64,000 nt of DNA from Sisyra terminalis (Eukaryota > Arthropoda > Insecta > Neuroptera > Sisyridae). Below the pieces are notes generated by a model. The model was given only the letters and a program-made list of their open reading frames with translations. It made no database searches and was not told the DNA's origin. Numbering within the stretch: position 1 is the stretch's first letter; each line of letters begins with the position of its first letter. Positions 34,049-45,248 of the stretch are shown piece after piece. The stretch is from contig OY292278.1 of the NCBI GenBank assembly GCA_958496175.1, positions 15,190,001-15,254,000 on the forward strand, read 5' to 3'. The position numbers were made by a program, and so were the translations under genes.

Positions 34049-36255
34049 ATGAATTTATGACTTAATCAAATGTTTAGACGACAAGAACAAAATATTTATC
34101 TGGCAGTTATTATTTTAATAAAAAAAATATGATAATTTAATATTTATTATTTACTTCATTATTCTTAGTTGACGATATCTCATTTACATTTACTCATTTA
34201 TTGAATATAAAATAAATAAATAGTTATAAGGCAATTAATTTCTTATATAAGAATGATTCCTCTTTCCAGAACTGAGGAGCTGGTTTATTCCAGTTAGGTT
34301 TCAACTTCGGAGCTAATGCTTAATCTTTAATCCTTGACTCCGACTTCCCAGCCATGATTTTTACTCATTTCCAAAAGTGAAAGCTTTTCTGTAATGTTCA
34401 GAAGACATTTGCACAAGAAGAAAATCTTAAATAATCTTATTTCACTAACTCTTGATAGCTTTTTTTTCTGAGTAAAAATGAGTTGTATGCAAATTCCAAC
34501 TTCAATAACTTTAAACTTCTTATAGTACAACCAACCCGGCTAAATTTGGTCTCAAATTTGCAATATACTAAAATTTTAAGACACTAAAAGTCTATCAGGA
34601 AGTGCATGTCCTTCAAAAAGGGATCCAATTTGAGGATCTGTTAAAATTAACGCATTGCAGATGTTCCAGTGAAGTGGATGTAAATTTTTAGCCTAAAAGA
34701 AAAGAATTTGAATCCTCTCGTGACAAATTATAAATTATGAATTAATTTAATGAAGATGTTTGCTTTCTCTTGAAAAAGCCACGAGAAGAAGAGAGAAAAA
34801 ACCAAACTTTATATTCCTGCGATGTTCTTTGAGTTCTTGTACTCACGAATCTTGTATTAAGAACATATATCTTTCCACATGAACTGGGGATTCTCCAGGT
34901 TTGCCCAAAACTGGGATCTTGTCTTTCGAAGAAGGATGGGGAAAGATATATGTTGATGAAACCGGAAGATTCCGGAAAAACCGGAAGAGGAATTTAAAGT
35001 TTGGTCAAACCGATCTCTCAGCTGAGGCTACTGAACATTCAATGCAATTTAACGAGAATAAAATTCTCTTTTTTTTCGTAGCTTTTTCAAAAGCAAGCAC
35101 CGAGAAGGAATAAAGATCCACAAGAATCCCACTAACTTCAACAGGAATCGTGGTCTCGGACTTCATCCGACCTGGAAGGTGATTCTTCTGGTTTTTTAGT
35201 TGAATAGCTCTTCAACTAAAAAAAAAAGGATTATTCCTTTCTTTCATTGGTTAACTTGCTATTGTTCTTTAAAATTTTTTAATATTCTGATCACCATGAA
35301 TAGTACCTATATTTAAGACGGCTTGAAGAGCAACTTGAAATTAATTTTGGAGTAATTACGCCCTGGAGATCCGACCCGAAGAAGTTGCACAACGTTGGCG
35401 ACATAGTCCAGCAAATCACACGGCTTTGGATCCGAAAGTCCCAACCCTTTCTCTAAAGAGCAAAAGTCTCATTTCTAAAAAGCCAGCTTAAATTCTTCAA
35501 GAGTTAATAGAACAATAAGTGCACCAAGGCGCAATAGATAATCTTCTAAGGATGGGGAGCAAAAAGAACGCTCAATGAATTTTCCAAAAATATTTGTGCC
35601 ATTTTGGGTAAAATGATATAACTTTTGAGGGAAATTCAAACGACTTTGGAAAACTTCGTCCCAAAACTGATCAATTTTCTTGGGACGTCAAGAAATGACC
35701 GATTAAACCAAATATTTTATTTCCATTTTGTAATTTTACAGCTCTTGTGAATTCGATAAAATATTTGTCTTTAATTTTATTCAACCTTGATTTCATATGA
35801 ACTGATAAGACTTTTCCATTGCTAATTTCATCAAATATTGATGCGACAAAAATGAAATATTTTATCAGCATTTTATTACCTTCTTTAAAAAATAAAAATA
35901 AAATGTTAAGTGGTTCACTATTTGATTTATTTTTAATAATTAATTGTTTTTTGTTTTTAATATCTCTTGTTTTTTATTACTTACTTGACACTGATCGTTA
36001 TATTTTGGATAATTCACCCAATATCTTTATAAATTATAGCCTATATGTTATTCTAATGTATAAACTATATTATTGTAAAGCTCCACGAAAATTCATTCAG
36101 TAGTTTTTGCACGGAAGAGTAACAAACTTTCGCCGTTTGTAATATTAGTAAGGATTTAATTTTTGGTTGTAAAATCAATAAAATATTATTCACTTTCGAA
36201 GAAAGTTTATTTTTAAGGCTTTCTTACAATTTTTAGAATTACATTATAAGGACCA
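34049..36255. other. Intergenic, part of a segmental duplication, otherwise unassigned
   Basis: 34049-34400 aligns with 43845-44200 (for example TTATTTTAATAAAA, GTTATTTACTTCA, TTTACTCATTTCCAAAAGTG against TCTTACTCATTTTCAAAAGTG) as the upstream side of the gene B/E duplication. Farther on, 34850-35115 has a more balanced composition and a short frame (GILSFEEGWGKIYVDETG) without a known domain or clear splice sites. Confidence 0.4.
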
Positions 36256-36514
36256 CTATTTGTCATATTCCGCTACAGTACTTCCATCAGTTTCAGACAT
36301 TAGAAAGCCCATGACTCCTGTAGGGCTGAGCAAGTATGATGTAATTATTCCAGTGATATCATTTAGGTCTCGTTTAATTTTACAATGAACTCCATTGAAA
36401 CCCAGTAGAACCTTTAACCAATGAAATTATTTTTTTGGAATAAATTTAATTTTTGTCACTTACCATCATCAAAAGACAGGTTGTTGTAAATATAACCAAA
36501 TATTTGGTTTTCAT
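36256..36514 (-). CDS. Secreted peptide gene C (exons 36514-36464 and 36411-36256)
   Basis: Predicted 68-residue prepropeptide. Exon 1 is exactly 17 codons (MKTKYLVIFTTTCLLMM), a signal peptide. The intron 36412-36463 (52 bases) begins GTAAGTG and ends TTAAAG, phase 0. Exon 2 starts VLLGFNGVHCKIKRDLND: one Cys, then Lys-Arg and an acidic residue as in E. The end carries SYLLSPTGVMGFLM...TDG, matching gene D (SYFLNPTAMMGYLM...TDG), so C and D form one subgroup. The stop is TAG at 36258-36256. A TATA box lies upstream at 36581-36588. Only one Cys remains in the predicted mature product, so a disulfide fold is unlikely unless it dimerises. Function not recognised. Confidence 0.72.
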
Positions 36515-36580
36515 TTCCTTTTTTTTGGCTAATTAAACAGTAAATAGTTTAATACTAATACAAGTTTTCTTCTGCAACTT

Positions 36581-36588
36581 AATTTATA
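36581..36588 (-). promoter_or_regulatory. TATA box of gene C
   Basis: TATAAATT on the minus strand within GCTATAAATTAAG, 67 bases upstream of the start codon, a spacing close to that in genes B and E. Confidence 0.5.
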
Positions 36589-37249
36589 GCAGTAGTCAAC
36601 CTTCAATTGGTATAATTAGATTGTACTTTTCCACTTTCTTATATCCAATTTTATCAAATATTTATAGGTAAACAATACAATATTTTATATGTATTCATTG
36701 TTTTACTTTCAAAAATGAAAACAAAATAATCAAAATAAATAATTTTACTTAAAAAAGTAAAAAAAATATTTTTGTTTAAGACAGGAGGGTTCACCGTTGT
36801 TTTAAAAGACAATTCAGGTCTTTGTAGAGGATCCTAAAAGAAACTAAAACTTCTTAGGAAACATAATACAGCTCTATATAAAGCAAAAAAAAAAAGATAA
36901 CTAAAACTGTCGGATTCCATTGTATCCTGCTTTCTGGTAGCCTTTCTTAAGGATTCTTCGGCACTGCATTCTAAAAGGACTAACAGTAAAATTAGCCTCC
37001 TGCACTAACAACTTCATCCATAATATTGATGACCAAATTACCAAATCACCGTGGTACTCAATGAAATGAATATACAGCAAAATCGGTGGATCAGGATTTA
37101 ATAAATGACCAAATAATAGACATCGCCTTGCAAAACGATTCAACCTTTTAACACTATAAGTATGAGCTATAAAATCCATAATTGGCAAAACTTTTAAAGT
37201 AATAGAAGACTGCAAGTAACTACTACAAAATAATTCAAATTTATACGCA

Positions 37250-38392
37250 AATTAATACGACCACATTGTCGAAATTGTTCGAAAGGCTATTTTTAAAAAA
37301 CTGCAACCCTGTATCGATGAACAGAGTCTCATCCCAAACCACCAGTTCGGATTCCGCAAGGAACACTCCACCACCGAACAAGTTTACAGAGTAGCATCTA
37401 CAATCATGAGGACGCTAAGCGATAAGGCTTACTGTTCCGCAGTTTTTCTGGACATCACACAGGTCTTCGACAAGGTGTAGCATCTGGGGCTGCTGTATAA
37501 GTTAAAAAATGTGGTACCTCACCCGCTTTACCGCGTCCTCCAGTCCTACTTGGAGGATAGAAAATTCTTTGTCAGCTACAACGAAGACCAATCGGGACTC
37601 CACCCGGTTGGTGCTGGGGTGCCACAAGGTAGCATATTGGGACCCATACTGTACCTAATTTATACGGCAGATCTTCCCATCACTGACAATGTGGTAATTG
37701 CAACGTACGCGGACGACACTGCGATCATGGCGACAGATCAATGCCCACAGGTTGCGACCGAAAAATTACAAAGGGCCCTCAACGATCTGGAACCATGGCT
37801 TAATAAATGGCAAATAAAATTCAATGAAGACAAATCTGTTCATGTGACATTCACTACTCGGCGAGATACCTGTCCACCGGTATATCTTAACAATCATCAG
37901 GTGCCGCAGGCGACAGAAGTCAAGTATCTCGAAATGCACTTGGACAGAAGACTAATATGGCGGAGACATATAACTGCCAAAAGAGACCAGCTTAAAGCCA
38001 AATGCCGTCAACTGCAGTGGCAGATTGGTTGGAGGTCGCCATTGTCCCTGGACAATAAACTACTGATATACAAAGTAATTCTGAAGTTAGCCTGGACCTA
38101 CGGCATCGAACTGTGGGGAACAACTAGCAACTCCAATGGGGATATCATCCAGCGCTTTCAGTCTAAGACACTCAGGCTCATTACGAACGCCCCATGGTAT
38201 ATCACTAACCACGACATACATAAAGACCTGAAGATGACCACCGTGAAAGAAGAGATCGCCAGATTCAGCCAAAAATATCAAAAAAGACTGGAAGACCATG
38301 CCAATCATCTGGCGATCAGCCTACTTGACAACAGCGAAGAGAACAATAGACTGAAGCGTTACACGTTTCTGGAATTGCCTCACAGGGAATAA
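37250..38392 (+). pseudogene. jockey-clade reverse transcriptase, 3' half
   Basis: 5'-truncated jockey-type non-LTR element. The translation shows NHQFGFRKEHSTTEQVYRV (fingers), AVFLDITQVFDKV (first catalytic Asp region), GVPQGSILGPILYLIYTADL and TYADDTAIMATD (catalytic YADD at 37706-37717). Then come LEPWLNKWQIKFNEDKS and the C-terminal AWTYGIELWGT / FQSKTLRLITNAPWYI, ending LPHRE before TAA 38390. Defects: one stop, TAG at 37478, where the family has Trp (VWH), and a one-base frameshift in the A run near 37295. LSKLFERLFLK is readable only in the other frame upstream. Otherwise the frame is open over 300 codons, so the copy is relatively young. It lies between peptide genes C and D. Confidence 0.9.
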
Positions 38393-38639
38393 GTTCAAGG
38401 AACTGATTTGACTCAATATAGAGTGAATATAGAGCGCGGACGTAGATCAGATTTGCTCATTGTCCAGGGACAGATTGCAAATAGGGAAAACATTGAACAT
38501 AGGGAAAAAAAATTAATACGTAAATCAGTGGTGTTCAATTTTAATTCTCCAGGGTTGCATAACACCGACTCATCTTCTATTATTATAAAGAGGAAAGATT
38601 TAATTGTTTGTTTGCTTTGAATAGGCTCCAAAAATACTT

Positions 38640-39505
38640 GATCGATTTGAAAAATTCTTTCACTGTTGGGAAGCTACACTATTTTCGGTGAACATAGGCT
38701 ATATTAAATTTTCAAAAAAAATAGGAATCCATACTAAAACTCCAATAATGTAATCCAAGGTCGGAAAAAATTACCAAACTGCGCTGCGAAAACTATTAGT
38801 CTTAGAACAAAATAATGTAATACGATTTTGTAGAACATATCATTATCTACAAAAAATAAAGCGACAGCATATGTCTAACTATTATAGTTATGTCACAATA
38901 AGTGTTTTTTCATGTTAAAAATATATATAAATGCCACCGTTATAAAAGCTCTTTTATTTATACTTTGGGATTAATCCTTATCAAAATAAATGACTTCATA
39001 TTTAAGTTTGCTTTAATACCATTATATAACTTTTTGAGTTATTCAATTTGAACATTCCATTCGAAAGATATCACAAGTTTAAAAATGTTAGTTATTTGAA
39101 AAATGTCGCATAGTGACCCCATTTTACTTATAATTAAGACCAACTTTATTGAACTTGGCGATATTTTTTATTTATGTATAGATGCTGATTGATTTACAGA
39201 CTATTTGGTCTACGGTAAGTATACCTACCGTAGTTATACGCATTAGACATACTCTTTTTAGATATTTGTAAATATTTTTTGAAAATTAATTGATTATTAC
39301 ATAGAACAGTTTTATTCTTTGCAATAGTTTATTAAATGATTTTTTTTAAAGTTGACAAAATAGTGTTTTTAAGTATGATTATGTTTTTCGTAAAAGACAT
39401 AAGAAAAATAAAAATTTTCATATACCACTACAAATGGCAAATTTTAAAAAAAAAAAACATAATCTACACCTACGCTACGCAGACGAAGTTGCGGAGATCA
39501 GCTAG
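38640..39505 (+). mobile_element. Helitron copy between genes C and D
   Basis: The 3' terminus CGCAGACGAAGTTGCG, GAGATCAG, CTAG, T ends at 39505. Near its start AAAAATTCTTTCACTGTTGG and ACATAGGCTATATTA belong to the common 5'-side body of insect Helitrons. 39150-39505 aligns closely with 42535-42898. The first bases are missing (no TCTATACTAAT end seen). Confidence 0.65.
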
Positions 39506-39844
39506 TTCTATATAAACACGTCAATCCTTAAAGCAATTGGGATTTTTTATTGTACGAGTATACTGATTTCTATTTTTGTCCTGATTTCCTGTTTTGTACA
39601 TCGTATAGTTCGAAATGATTTTTAATTTCACGGAAAGGTCCTTTGGAGGAAATTTTTCGAGGATTCTTATTTTGAACGTTTTAGATATCTATGTTATAAT
39701 TTGATCAATAAAAGTATTAATCGAACATGACAAGTAAATATTTTCAATTTGCACAACTATGTGCTCTCATTAAATATTTTATTTTTGTTTCTGCACTGTT
39801 TAATGGAATCGATAATATGTAATTGGAAAACCCTAATCGAATGC

Positions 39845-39852
39845 CATAAAAC
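39845..39852 (+). promoter_or_regulatory. TATA-like box of gene D
   Basis: CATAAAAC, 75 bases before the ATG, in the position of the TATA boxes of genes C and E. Weak match to consensus. Confidence 0.3.
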
Positions 39853-39927
39853 GACGGTTGAACATCGTTTGAAGTCAAGTTAAAGGAAAAGAATTTACCC
39901 AATTGCCGAGAACTTTAAAGATTGAAA

Positions 39928-40173
39928 ATGGAAACATCATATTTGGTTGTATTGATCTCATCTTGGCTTTTGATGGTGGTAAGATAACCGATATATTTTC
40001 TTTGAAAAAATACATTGAATCGGTTACAGGTTCTTCTGGGTTTCAAAGGCGTTAATTGTAAAATAGATCAAGGAAATAGAGACACTGGATCAATTGCATC
40101 CTACTTCTTAAATCCCACTGCAATGATGGGCTATCTAATGGCTGACACGGATGGAATCACTTCAACTTCATAA
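39928..40173 (+). CDS. Secreted peptide gene D (exons 39928-39978 and 40030-40173)
   Basis: Predicted 64-residue secreted peptide. Exon 1 is 17 codons (METSYLVVLISSWLLMV), a signal peptide. The intron 39979-40029 (51 bases) has GTAAGA and TTACAG ends, phase 0. Exon 2 starts VLLGFKGVNCKIDQGNRD; the Lys-Arg site of the paralogues is replaced by Lys-Ile-Asp-Gln, so dibasic processing is probably lost. The C-terminal half, SYFLNPTAMMGYLMADTDG, matches gene C. The stop is TAA at 40171, with a possible AATAAA at 40259. Orientation is opposite to B, C and E. Function unknown. Confidence 0.72.
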
Positions 40174-41260
40174 ATTCAACCGGAATGGTGAATTATATTT
40201 CATATAAAAAGTTTTCAAAGCAGTGCTCATTAGTGATTCGCAAAAATTTTTAAACAAAAATAAAAAAAAATATCTTTAAAAAATGGTAAAAATTCGTCAG
40301 GGAATTAGGTATGCTTTTGATGATTCCTTCTACGTTGCAAAGCTTTCGTAGTTTTTCAGAGCTTTTATGTGTTGGCTGATAAAACTTTGGTTACTTCTTC
40401 ATTTTTCTCTACAGTCCACTCAAATTCTTCTCGACTCCATTGACATTTTCGTTCCTTTTTCTTTTCAACAATCGATTTGTTGTCTTGCATTTTTTAGTAT
40501 TTAAGTTAGAATTTCAGCAGTATTAGCACAGAGGTTGATGATTCTATAAATCCTTCATTCCTGGCTCAAATTTAATTATTTTTATCAGTGGTGCTGCTAA
40601 ACTAGGAGGTACTGTTCTTCATCAGTTTCATATGCGTATTTACCGAGCCCTTGTTAATAAGAAAAATAAATTTTTTGAATAAGATTTTTAAAATTCATAA
40701 CGTTCGTTTATATTTATGCATAAGTCATATGAGTCGAGGATATGTCTTGACCTCCACCAAACCCGAGAGACTAACTCACCGACCTCCTGGAGCTCGATTG
40801 AACCCAGGATTAGAACCGTTGGTTCTTAACCAAAATAAATTAAAAAATTGAAGAACAAAGGAATAAGAAGGGCTAACTTAATCGAGATCAATTAATTGAT
40901 TAATTGATTGTGTAAATTTGGATGATGATTAGTTTAAATTTGAACTTCTTGTCTTCTATTAGAAACAACCAACCAGTGCTGATTTAGTGCAAAGAGTTCA
41001 CAGTTCCAGAATTGAAACTACAATGCATGGAAGAACTTCCATAAAACAAGGAACTAGAGAAAATTATTATGAATTTTTCTCCGATAAAATTGTCGTTACT
41101 AATATTAACAAGGAAAAAACTTTCACCTCAAACAAAAATTAATCGAAGGTATAAGTTCTTGAGACGAATCCTACTTACGGTGCTTCTGACCAACCCATGT
41201 CCAGATATTTGAGGACATCAATGATTTTAAGCAAAAGGGAATTGCGTTACACATCGTCCA
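40174..41260. other. Intergenic; short possible exons only
   Basis: A 41-codon minus-strand frame (40365-40490, MQDNKSIVEKKKERKCQWSR...) and a plus-strand frame opening after a TTCTATTAG acceptor-like site at 40975 (QPTSADLVQRVHSSRIE..., stop near 41160) have coding-like composition but no partner exon. At 40790-40810 the minus strand has CTGGGTTCAATCG, a B-box-like motif of a possible tRNA-derived SINE, unsupported by an A box. Confidence 0.25.
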
Positions 41261-42898
41261 TCTATGCTAATATATAAAACTCTTACGTCTGTCTATAAAT
41301 TTCGATTTTGAACCCAATTTTAGAGTAAATATTTGTTTCAAGAGGCCCTTATTCCAAATTTAACATTTTAAAATTTTTGTCTGTCTGTGTGTCCCGATTT
41401 AACTGAAGAATGGAACAACCGAATTTAATGAAATTTGGTATTAGGATACAAAACAATTTCCCACACATATTAGACCACTTATCATTCCTTAAAAATAATA
41501 AGGGAAGGTATTCTCTAGGGATGAAACAAAAAAAAAATTAGTTTAGACAGACGAGTTATATATCATTGGAAAGGTAATTAAAAGTTAGAAAATAATCTGC
41601 AAAAATATTTTTAGTTGAACTGACAAAAACCACAGTAAATTCAATTTAAAATTTAAAAAATTGCCTCTTTGAATTATAAACGTTTATATATATAATTCTC
41701 ATAGTTGTTAATTGTTAATAGTTGTTAATTTAATTTATATGTACAACGTTAAAATGTGCGATATCGAATTGCTTTTTAGTCATGATAATCAAAATAAAGG
41801 TCATAATTTTTTTCGTTTTACATTGTATTTTACAATAAAAATGCATATTTGTGTCGATGAAATTTGGAATGTATTTTTCTTATACGATGCAGGTATATAA
41901 TAAGAAAGGGTTTTTTGATAATTCCTTCTCTAAAAGAGTGAAAAATGGTGGCAAAGTTCGTACGGCATAACGTCTAACAAAAAATCGAAATTTCAAATTT
42001 CAAATTTAATTATCAAGGTATGTTCGTTATAAACGAAACGTTTTATCGCTTAAAATAAAATAATGTTGGTTTATTATTAGATTCAAAAACGTAGGATCTG
42101 CTTAAAAATTTATACTCTAATATATATATCTGAAAAAGTTTAAGTTCATAAGTGAGTATTAAGTGTTTTGGCTTTCACATATTGTAAACCTGAAAATCCG
42201 AACTACGTTTTCACAAATAAATAGATAAATGAGCGAATATCGAGTAGCGAGCAATTCGGCGAACTAAAAGAAAATGGTTGAAATTATATAGTTGAAATTC
42301 AGATATTTTAATAATAAATTCATAGACACACAATGGTTATTCTTGATTATGGAGGAACTGGGTTTCGTGCAATCGAACAAATTTTAATTTCGCGGTAGTT
42401 TTGTACATTGCAGTAGTGTAATAGTTTTTAGAAAAAGGTTCATTCGGGAGTCGAGACAATGAAATGGGATTTCTACTAATATTCTAAATATCTTGGCGAG
42501 TGTTTTGATAACTTTTTACTGCTTTAAGTCATAATTAAGGCCGACTTTATTGAACTTGACGATATTTTTTATTTATGTATAGATACTGATTGATTTATGG
42601 ATTATTAAGTTCACGGTAGGTTAACCTACCGTAGGTATGCGCAATTGAACATACTCTTTTTAAATATTAATAAATATTTTTTGAAAATTAATTGATCATT
42701 ACATACACATATTTTATTCTAAGCAACAGTATATTAAATGTGTTTTTTTAAAGTGGATAAAATAGTGTTTTTATGTATGATTATGTTTTTTGTAAAAGAA
42801 ATAAGAAAATTAAAAATTTTCATATACAAATAGCAAATCTAAAAAGAAAATTTAATCTACACCTACGTTACGCAGACGAAGTCTCGGGGATCCGTTAG
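41261..42898 (+). mobile_element. Helitron with both ends, mosaic interior
   Basis: The 5' end TCTATGCTAATATATAAAAC matches the usual insect Helitron start; the 3' end is CGCAGACGAAGTCTCG, GGGATCCG, TTAG, T at 42898. It is flanked by A and T as expected. The middle (about 41735-42245) aligns with 31700-32240, which belongs to a Helitron read in the opposite direction, so this copy contains an inverted piece of another Helitron. No Rep/helicase coding. Confidence 0.7.
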
Positions 42899-43412
42899 TA
42901 TCAAATAAAATTATTTAACGTCAAAAAAAAAATAGTTTTAATTACTTAAAAATTATATTTATAAATTACATTTAAATAAAATAATTGTAGTTTCTTTGAA
43001 GAGTGGAAAAAGTCTGTTCGCAGTTTAATAACCGATTTGTTTCCACTTGGTTTTCTGGTGTGCTAAAAAATATGAAAAAATTATCCAATCAACTTTAATT
43101 TTTATAAGCAAACGTAAGAGAAGCTACATATATGACTGTATGAGGAGAATTCTAGTAAAATTGAAAACAATTGACACTTTTACACCATTGAAATAAATAA
43201 ATGGGATACAATCAGAAAAGCTCTGTATTCCTGATAGCTTTGTATACCGAATACAATAGTTATTAGGAAGAAAGCATTACCTTATATGTGCGTACTACTC
43301 TTGGATTTATAAAAAGAAAATGACAAGTGATTTTTCTCAACTTTTTCATTTCAGATATTATTACTTTAAAATAAAATAAATCTTTACCTGCAATAACAGA
43401 ATCTCACTGCGC

Positions 43413-43760
43413 TTAACCCATTGCTAACAATCCCCCAGTTTTGGTCAAATCATTGCCAGTTCCCAACACAGATGAAACGCCTGGAACTCCACCGCCCGCA
43501 GATCCAACGAGCGAAGTTGCTATAGTTATGACTTTGGTGGCTACTGCACCAACGACAGGCACTTTTGAAAGGGTGTTAGTCACCACACTGGTATCAGGAA
43601 CAAGATCTCGTTTCACCTTTTGATGGATTCCATTAGAACCCATGATCATCTACAAAGTAAATAATAACAATATTAGTGATTCAAAATTAATTCAAATTGT
43701 CTGCCATACCATAGTGAAGAACATAGATGTGATCAAGAAAACTAAAAATTTGTGTTCCAT
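43413..43760 (-). CDS. Secreted peptide gene E (exons 43760-43710 and 43649-43413)
   Basis: Predicted 95-residue prepropeptide. Exon 1 is 17 codons (MEHKFLVFLITSMFFTM), a signal peptide nearly identical to that of gene B. The intron 43650-43709 (60 bases) has GTATGG and TTTGTAG boundaries, phase 0. Exon 2 reads MIMGSNGIHQKVKRDLVPDT. After KR the mature part is long, rich in Gly, Val, Ala, Ser and Thr with only a few Lys and Asp, such as VPVVGAVATKVITIATSLVG and GSAGGGVPGVSS. It lacks Cys and looks membrane-active or self-associating rather than globular (inference). A canonical TATAAAAG sits 77 bases upstream. Gene B is its duplicate with an unrelated mature part. Function not recognised. Confidence 0.75.
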
Positions 43761-43836
43761 TTTTCAATTTTATGGTTGTAATTTGAAGAAAGATCTCGAT
43801 TACTTCGTCAGCTTGACACCAAAGTATTTTCCAATC

Positions 43837-43844
43837 CTTTTATA
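43837..43844 (-). promoter_or_regulatory. TATA box of gene E
   Basis: TATAAAAG on the minus strand (GTAGTATAAAAGGATTGG), a strong consensus match 77 bases before the start codon, leaving a leader of roughly 45-50 bases. Confidence 0.6.
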
Positions 43845-44417
43845 CTACCGTTTTTGACCAAATCAAATAATAAGGCGACAAAAGTAAAATATTTAACTGG
43901 CATATATTATTTTAATAAAACAAAAAATAGCATAACTTAATGTTTGTTATTTACTTCACAATTATTATCTTTTTACTCTGTCTCATGTAAATATGTTTGT
44001 TGTAATGTGTAAAGCCAATAAACAATTATAGGTCAATAAATTTCTGAAATTAGAATTATATTTCATATCAGAGCTGAACAAATAATACAATCATTTATGA
44101 CTCTTGTATCTCTACGGAACAAATGTTCAATGCTTGGTCCGGCTCCGGCTCCGGCTCCCCCACACCGACTCTTACTCATTTTCAAAAGTGAAAACTATCG
44201 CTACAAAAAATCTATGTATAATTTTTTTTAAAAATCACTAGAAAAAATATATTTTTCTATCGGGATCTTATTTCAAAGTAATTAGTTCTTGATAAATCTT
44301 TTTACTTAAATATCTTGGACTTATTCTAAATATATATCAGATCCTTGATGGTAAATTTACGATATGTTCAGAGGATAGTTGTTGGAGCAGGCATATGAGT
44401 TAATACTTTTTGTTTAT

Positions 44418-44454
44418 CGCGACGTTTTGCAATGATTTATTGCATCTTCAGGCA
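44418..44454 (-). ncRNA. Hammerhead-like motif, F4 left arm
   Basis: Minus strand: UGC, CUGAAGA, U, stem II GCAAU-AAAUC-AUUGC (five perfect pairs), AAAA where GAAA is required, CGU, C17, GCG. A single core change (G12 to A) should inactivate it. Confidence 0.5.
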
Positions 44455-44500
44455 CTCGAAACGTTCAATATTAACTGCGTACGAGTATATATAATAATTG

Positions 44501-45248
44501 GGTATAAGCTTGGATCAGGAACGTCGAAATTTTCAGAATTGAAGAGAACTATTTCGAATGGTTTCGATATTATTCCTGTACGTATTGTTTACTCGAATGC
44601 AATTTGTACGTAAACTTTGACATATGCCAGAAATGAAGAAGCAACGATTATTTTCATATATGTATTTATGTTGTAATACGTAAAATTAAATTTTTGGCTC
44701 AAGTCACACCCACAATTTGGCAACATTGCATTTTTGACTTTTTTTTAAATTTAATTCGCGATATTTTTGTTAATTCAATTTTAGTATGGTAAAATTCTCT
44801 CTTTTGTGGCTAAATTTTTATTTTGGACCGATTGAATCGCGAATTAAATTAAAAACAAAGTCGAAAATGCATCGTTGCCAGATTGTGGGTGTGTTAAAAT
44901 GGACTTGAACCAAATTTTCTAAATAAAGTTTAATTTTTTATGGGAAAAACCCTTGTGAAAAACTGTGATATATTATTATTAATGAAAGGAAACTCCAAAA
45001 CATTTGCGAAATGAAAAATATACTTACTTAGGTATTATTTACTATCGCATTATTGAACTGTTTAATTTTTATGTTCTGTTATTTATATTTGATAATACAT
45101 ATTTGAAAATAACCGTCGCGTCTTCATTTCTGACATATGTCAAAATTTACGTACAAATTGCATTCGAGTAAACAATACGTACCGGAATAATTACGAAACC
45201 ATTCGAAACAGTTCTCAAATTTCGACATTCCTGAACCAAGCTTATACC
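44501..45248. mobile_element. GGTATAAGC-ended MITE (M1) with perfect 8-bp duplication
   Basis: 748 bases; ends GGTATAAGCTTGGATCAGGA and the imperfect complement, with inverted similarity extending about 150 bases inward. Flanks AATAATTG at 44493-44500 and 45249-45256. The empty site (a single copy) is kept in the right arm of F4 near 45550-45560. It contains M2 at 44696-44911. Same family as E1 and E2. Confidence 0.85.
44696..44911. mobile_element. GGCTCAAGTC-ended MITE (M2) nested in M1
   Basis: 216 bases, ends GGCTCAAGTC and GACTTGAACC, with inner inverted blocks CACACCCACAATTTGGCAAC and complement, and TTTAATTCGCGA and complement. Flanks AAATTTTT (44688-44695) and AAATTTTC (44912-44919), seven of eight matching. 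Related modules lie in the 19.8-20.2 kb and 23.2-23.4 kb repeats. Confidence 0.7.

Noticed and set aside
36901..37215. Minus-strand 104-codon open frame beside the jockey relic
   Set aside because: The protein-like text matches no family I know, it lacks paralogues in the window, and it lies at the edge of a truncated retroelement. Not supported as a gene.
40720..40830. CTGGGTTCAATCG on the minus strand as a SINE promoter
   Set aside because: The upstream A-box position does not match and no second copy was found in the window.
43441..43623. Plus-strand 60-codon frame rich in Pro and Thr
   Set aside because: Complement of gene E exon 2, whose splice structure and paralogy are far better supported.
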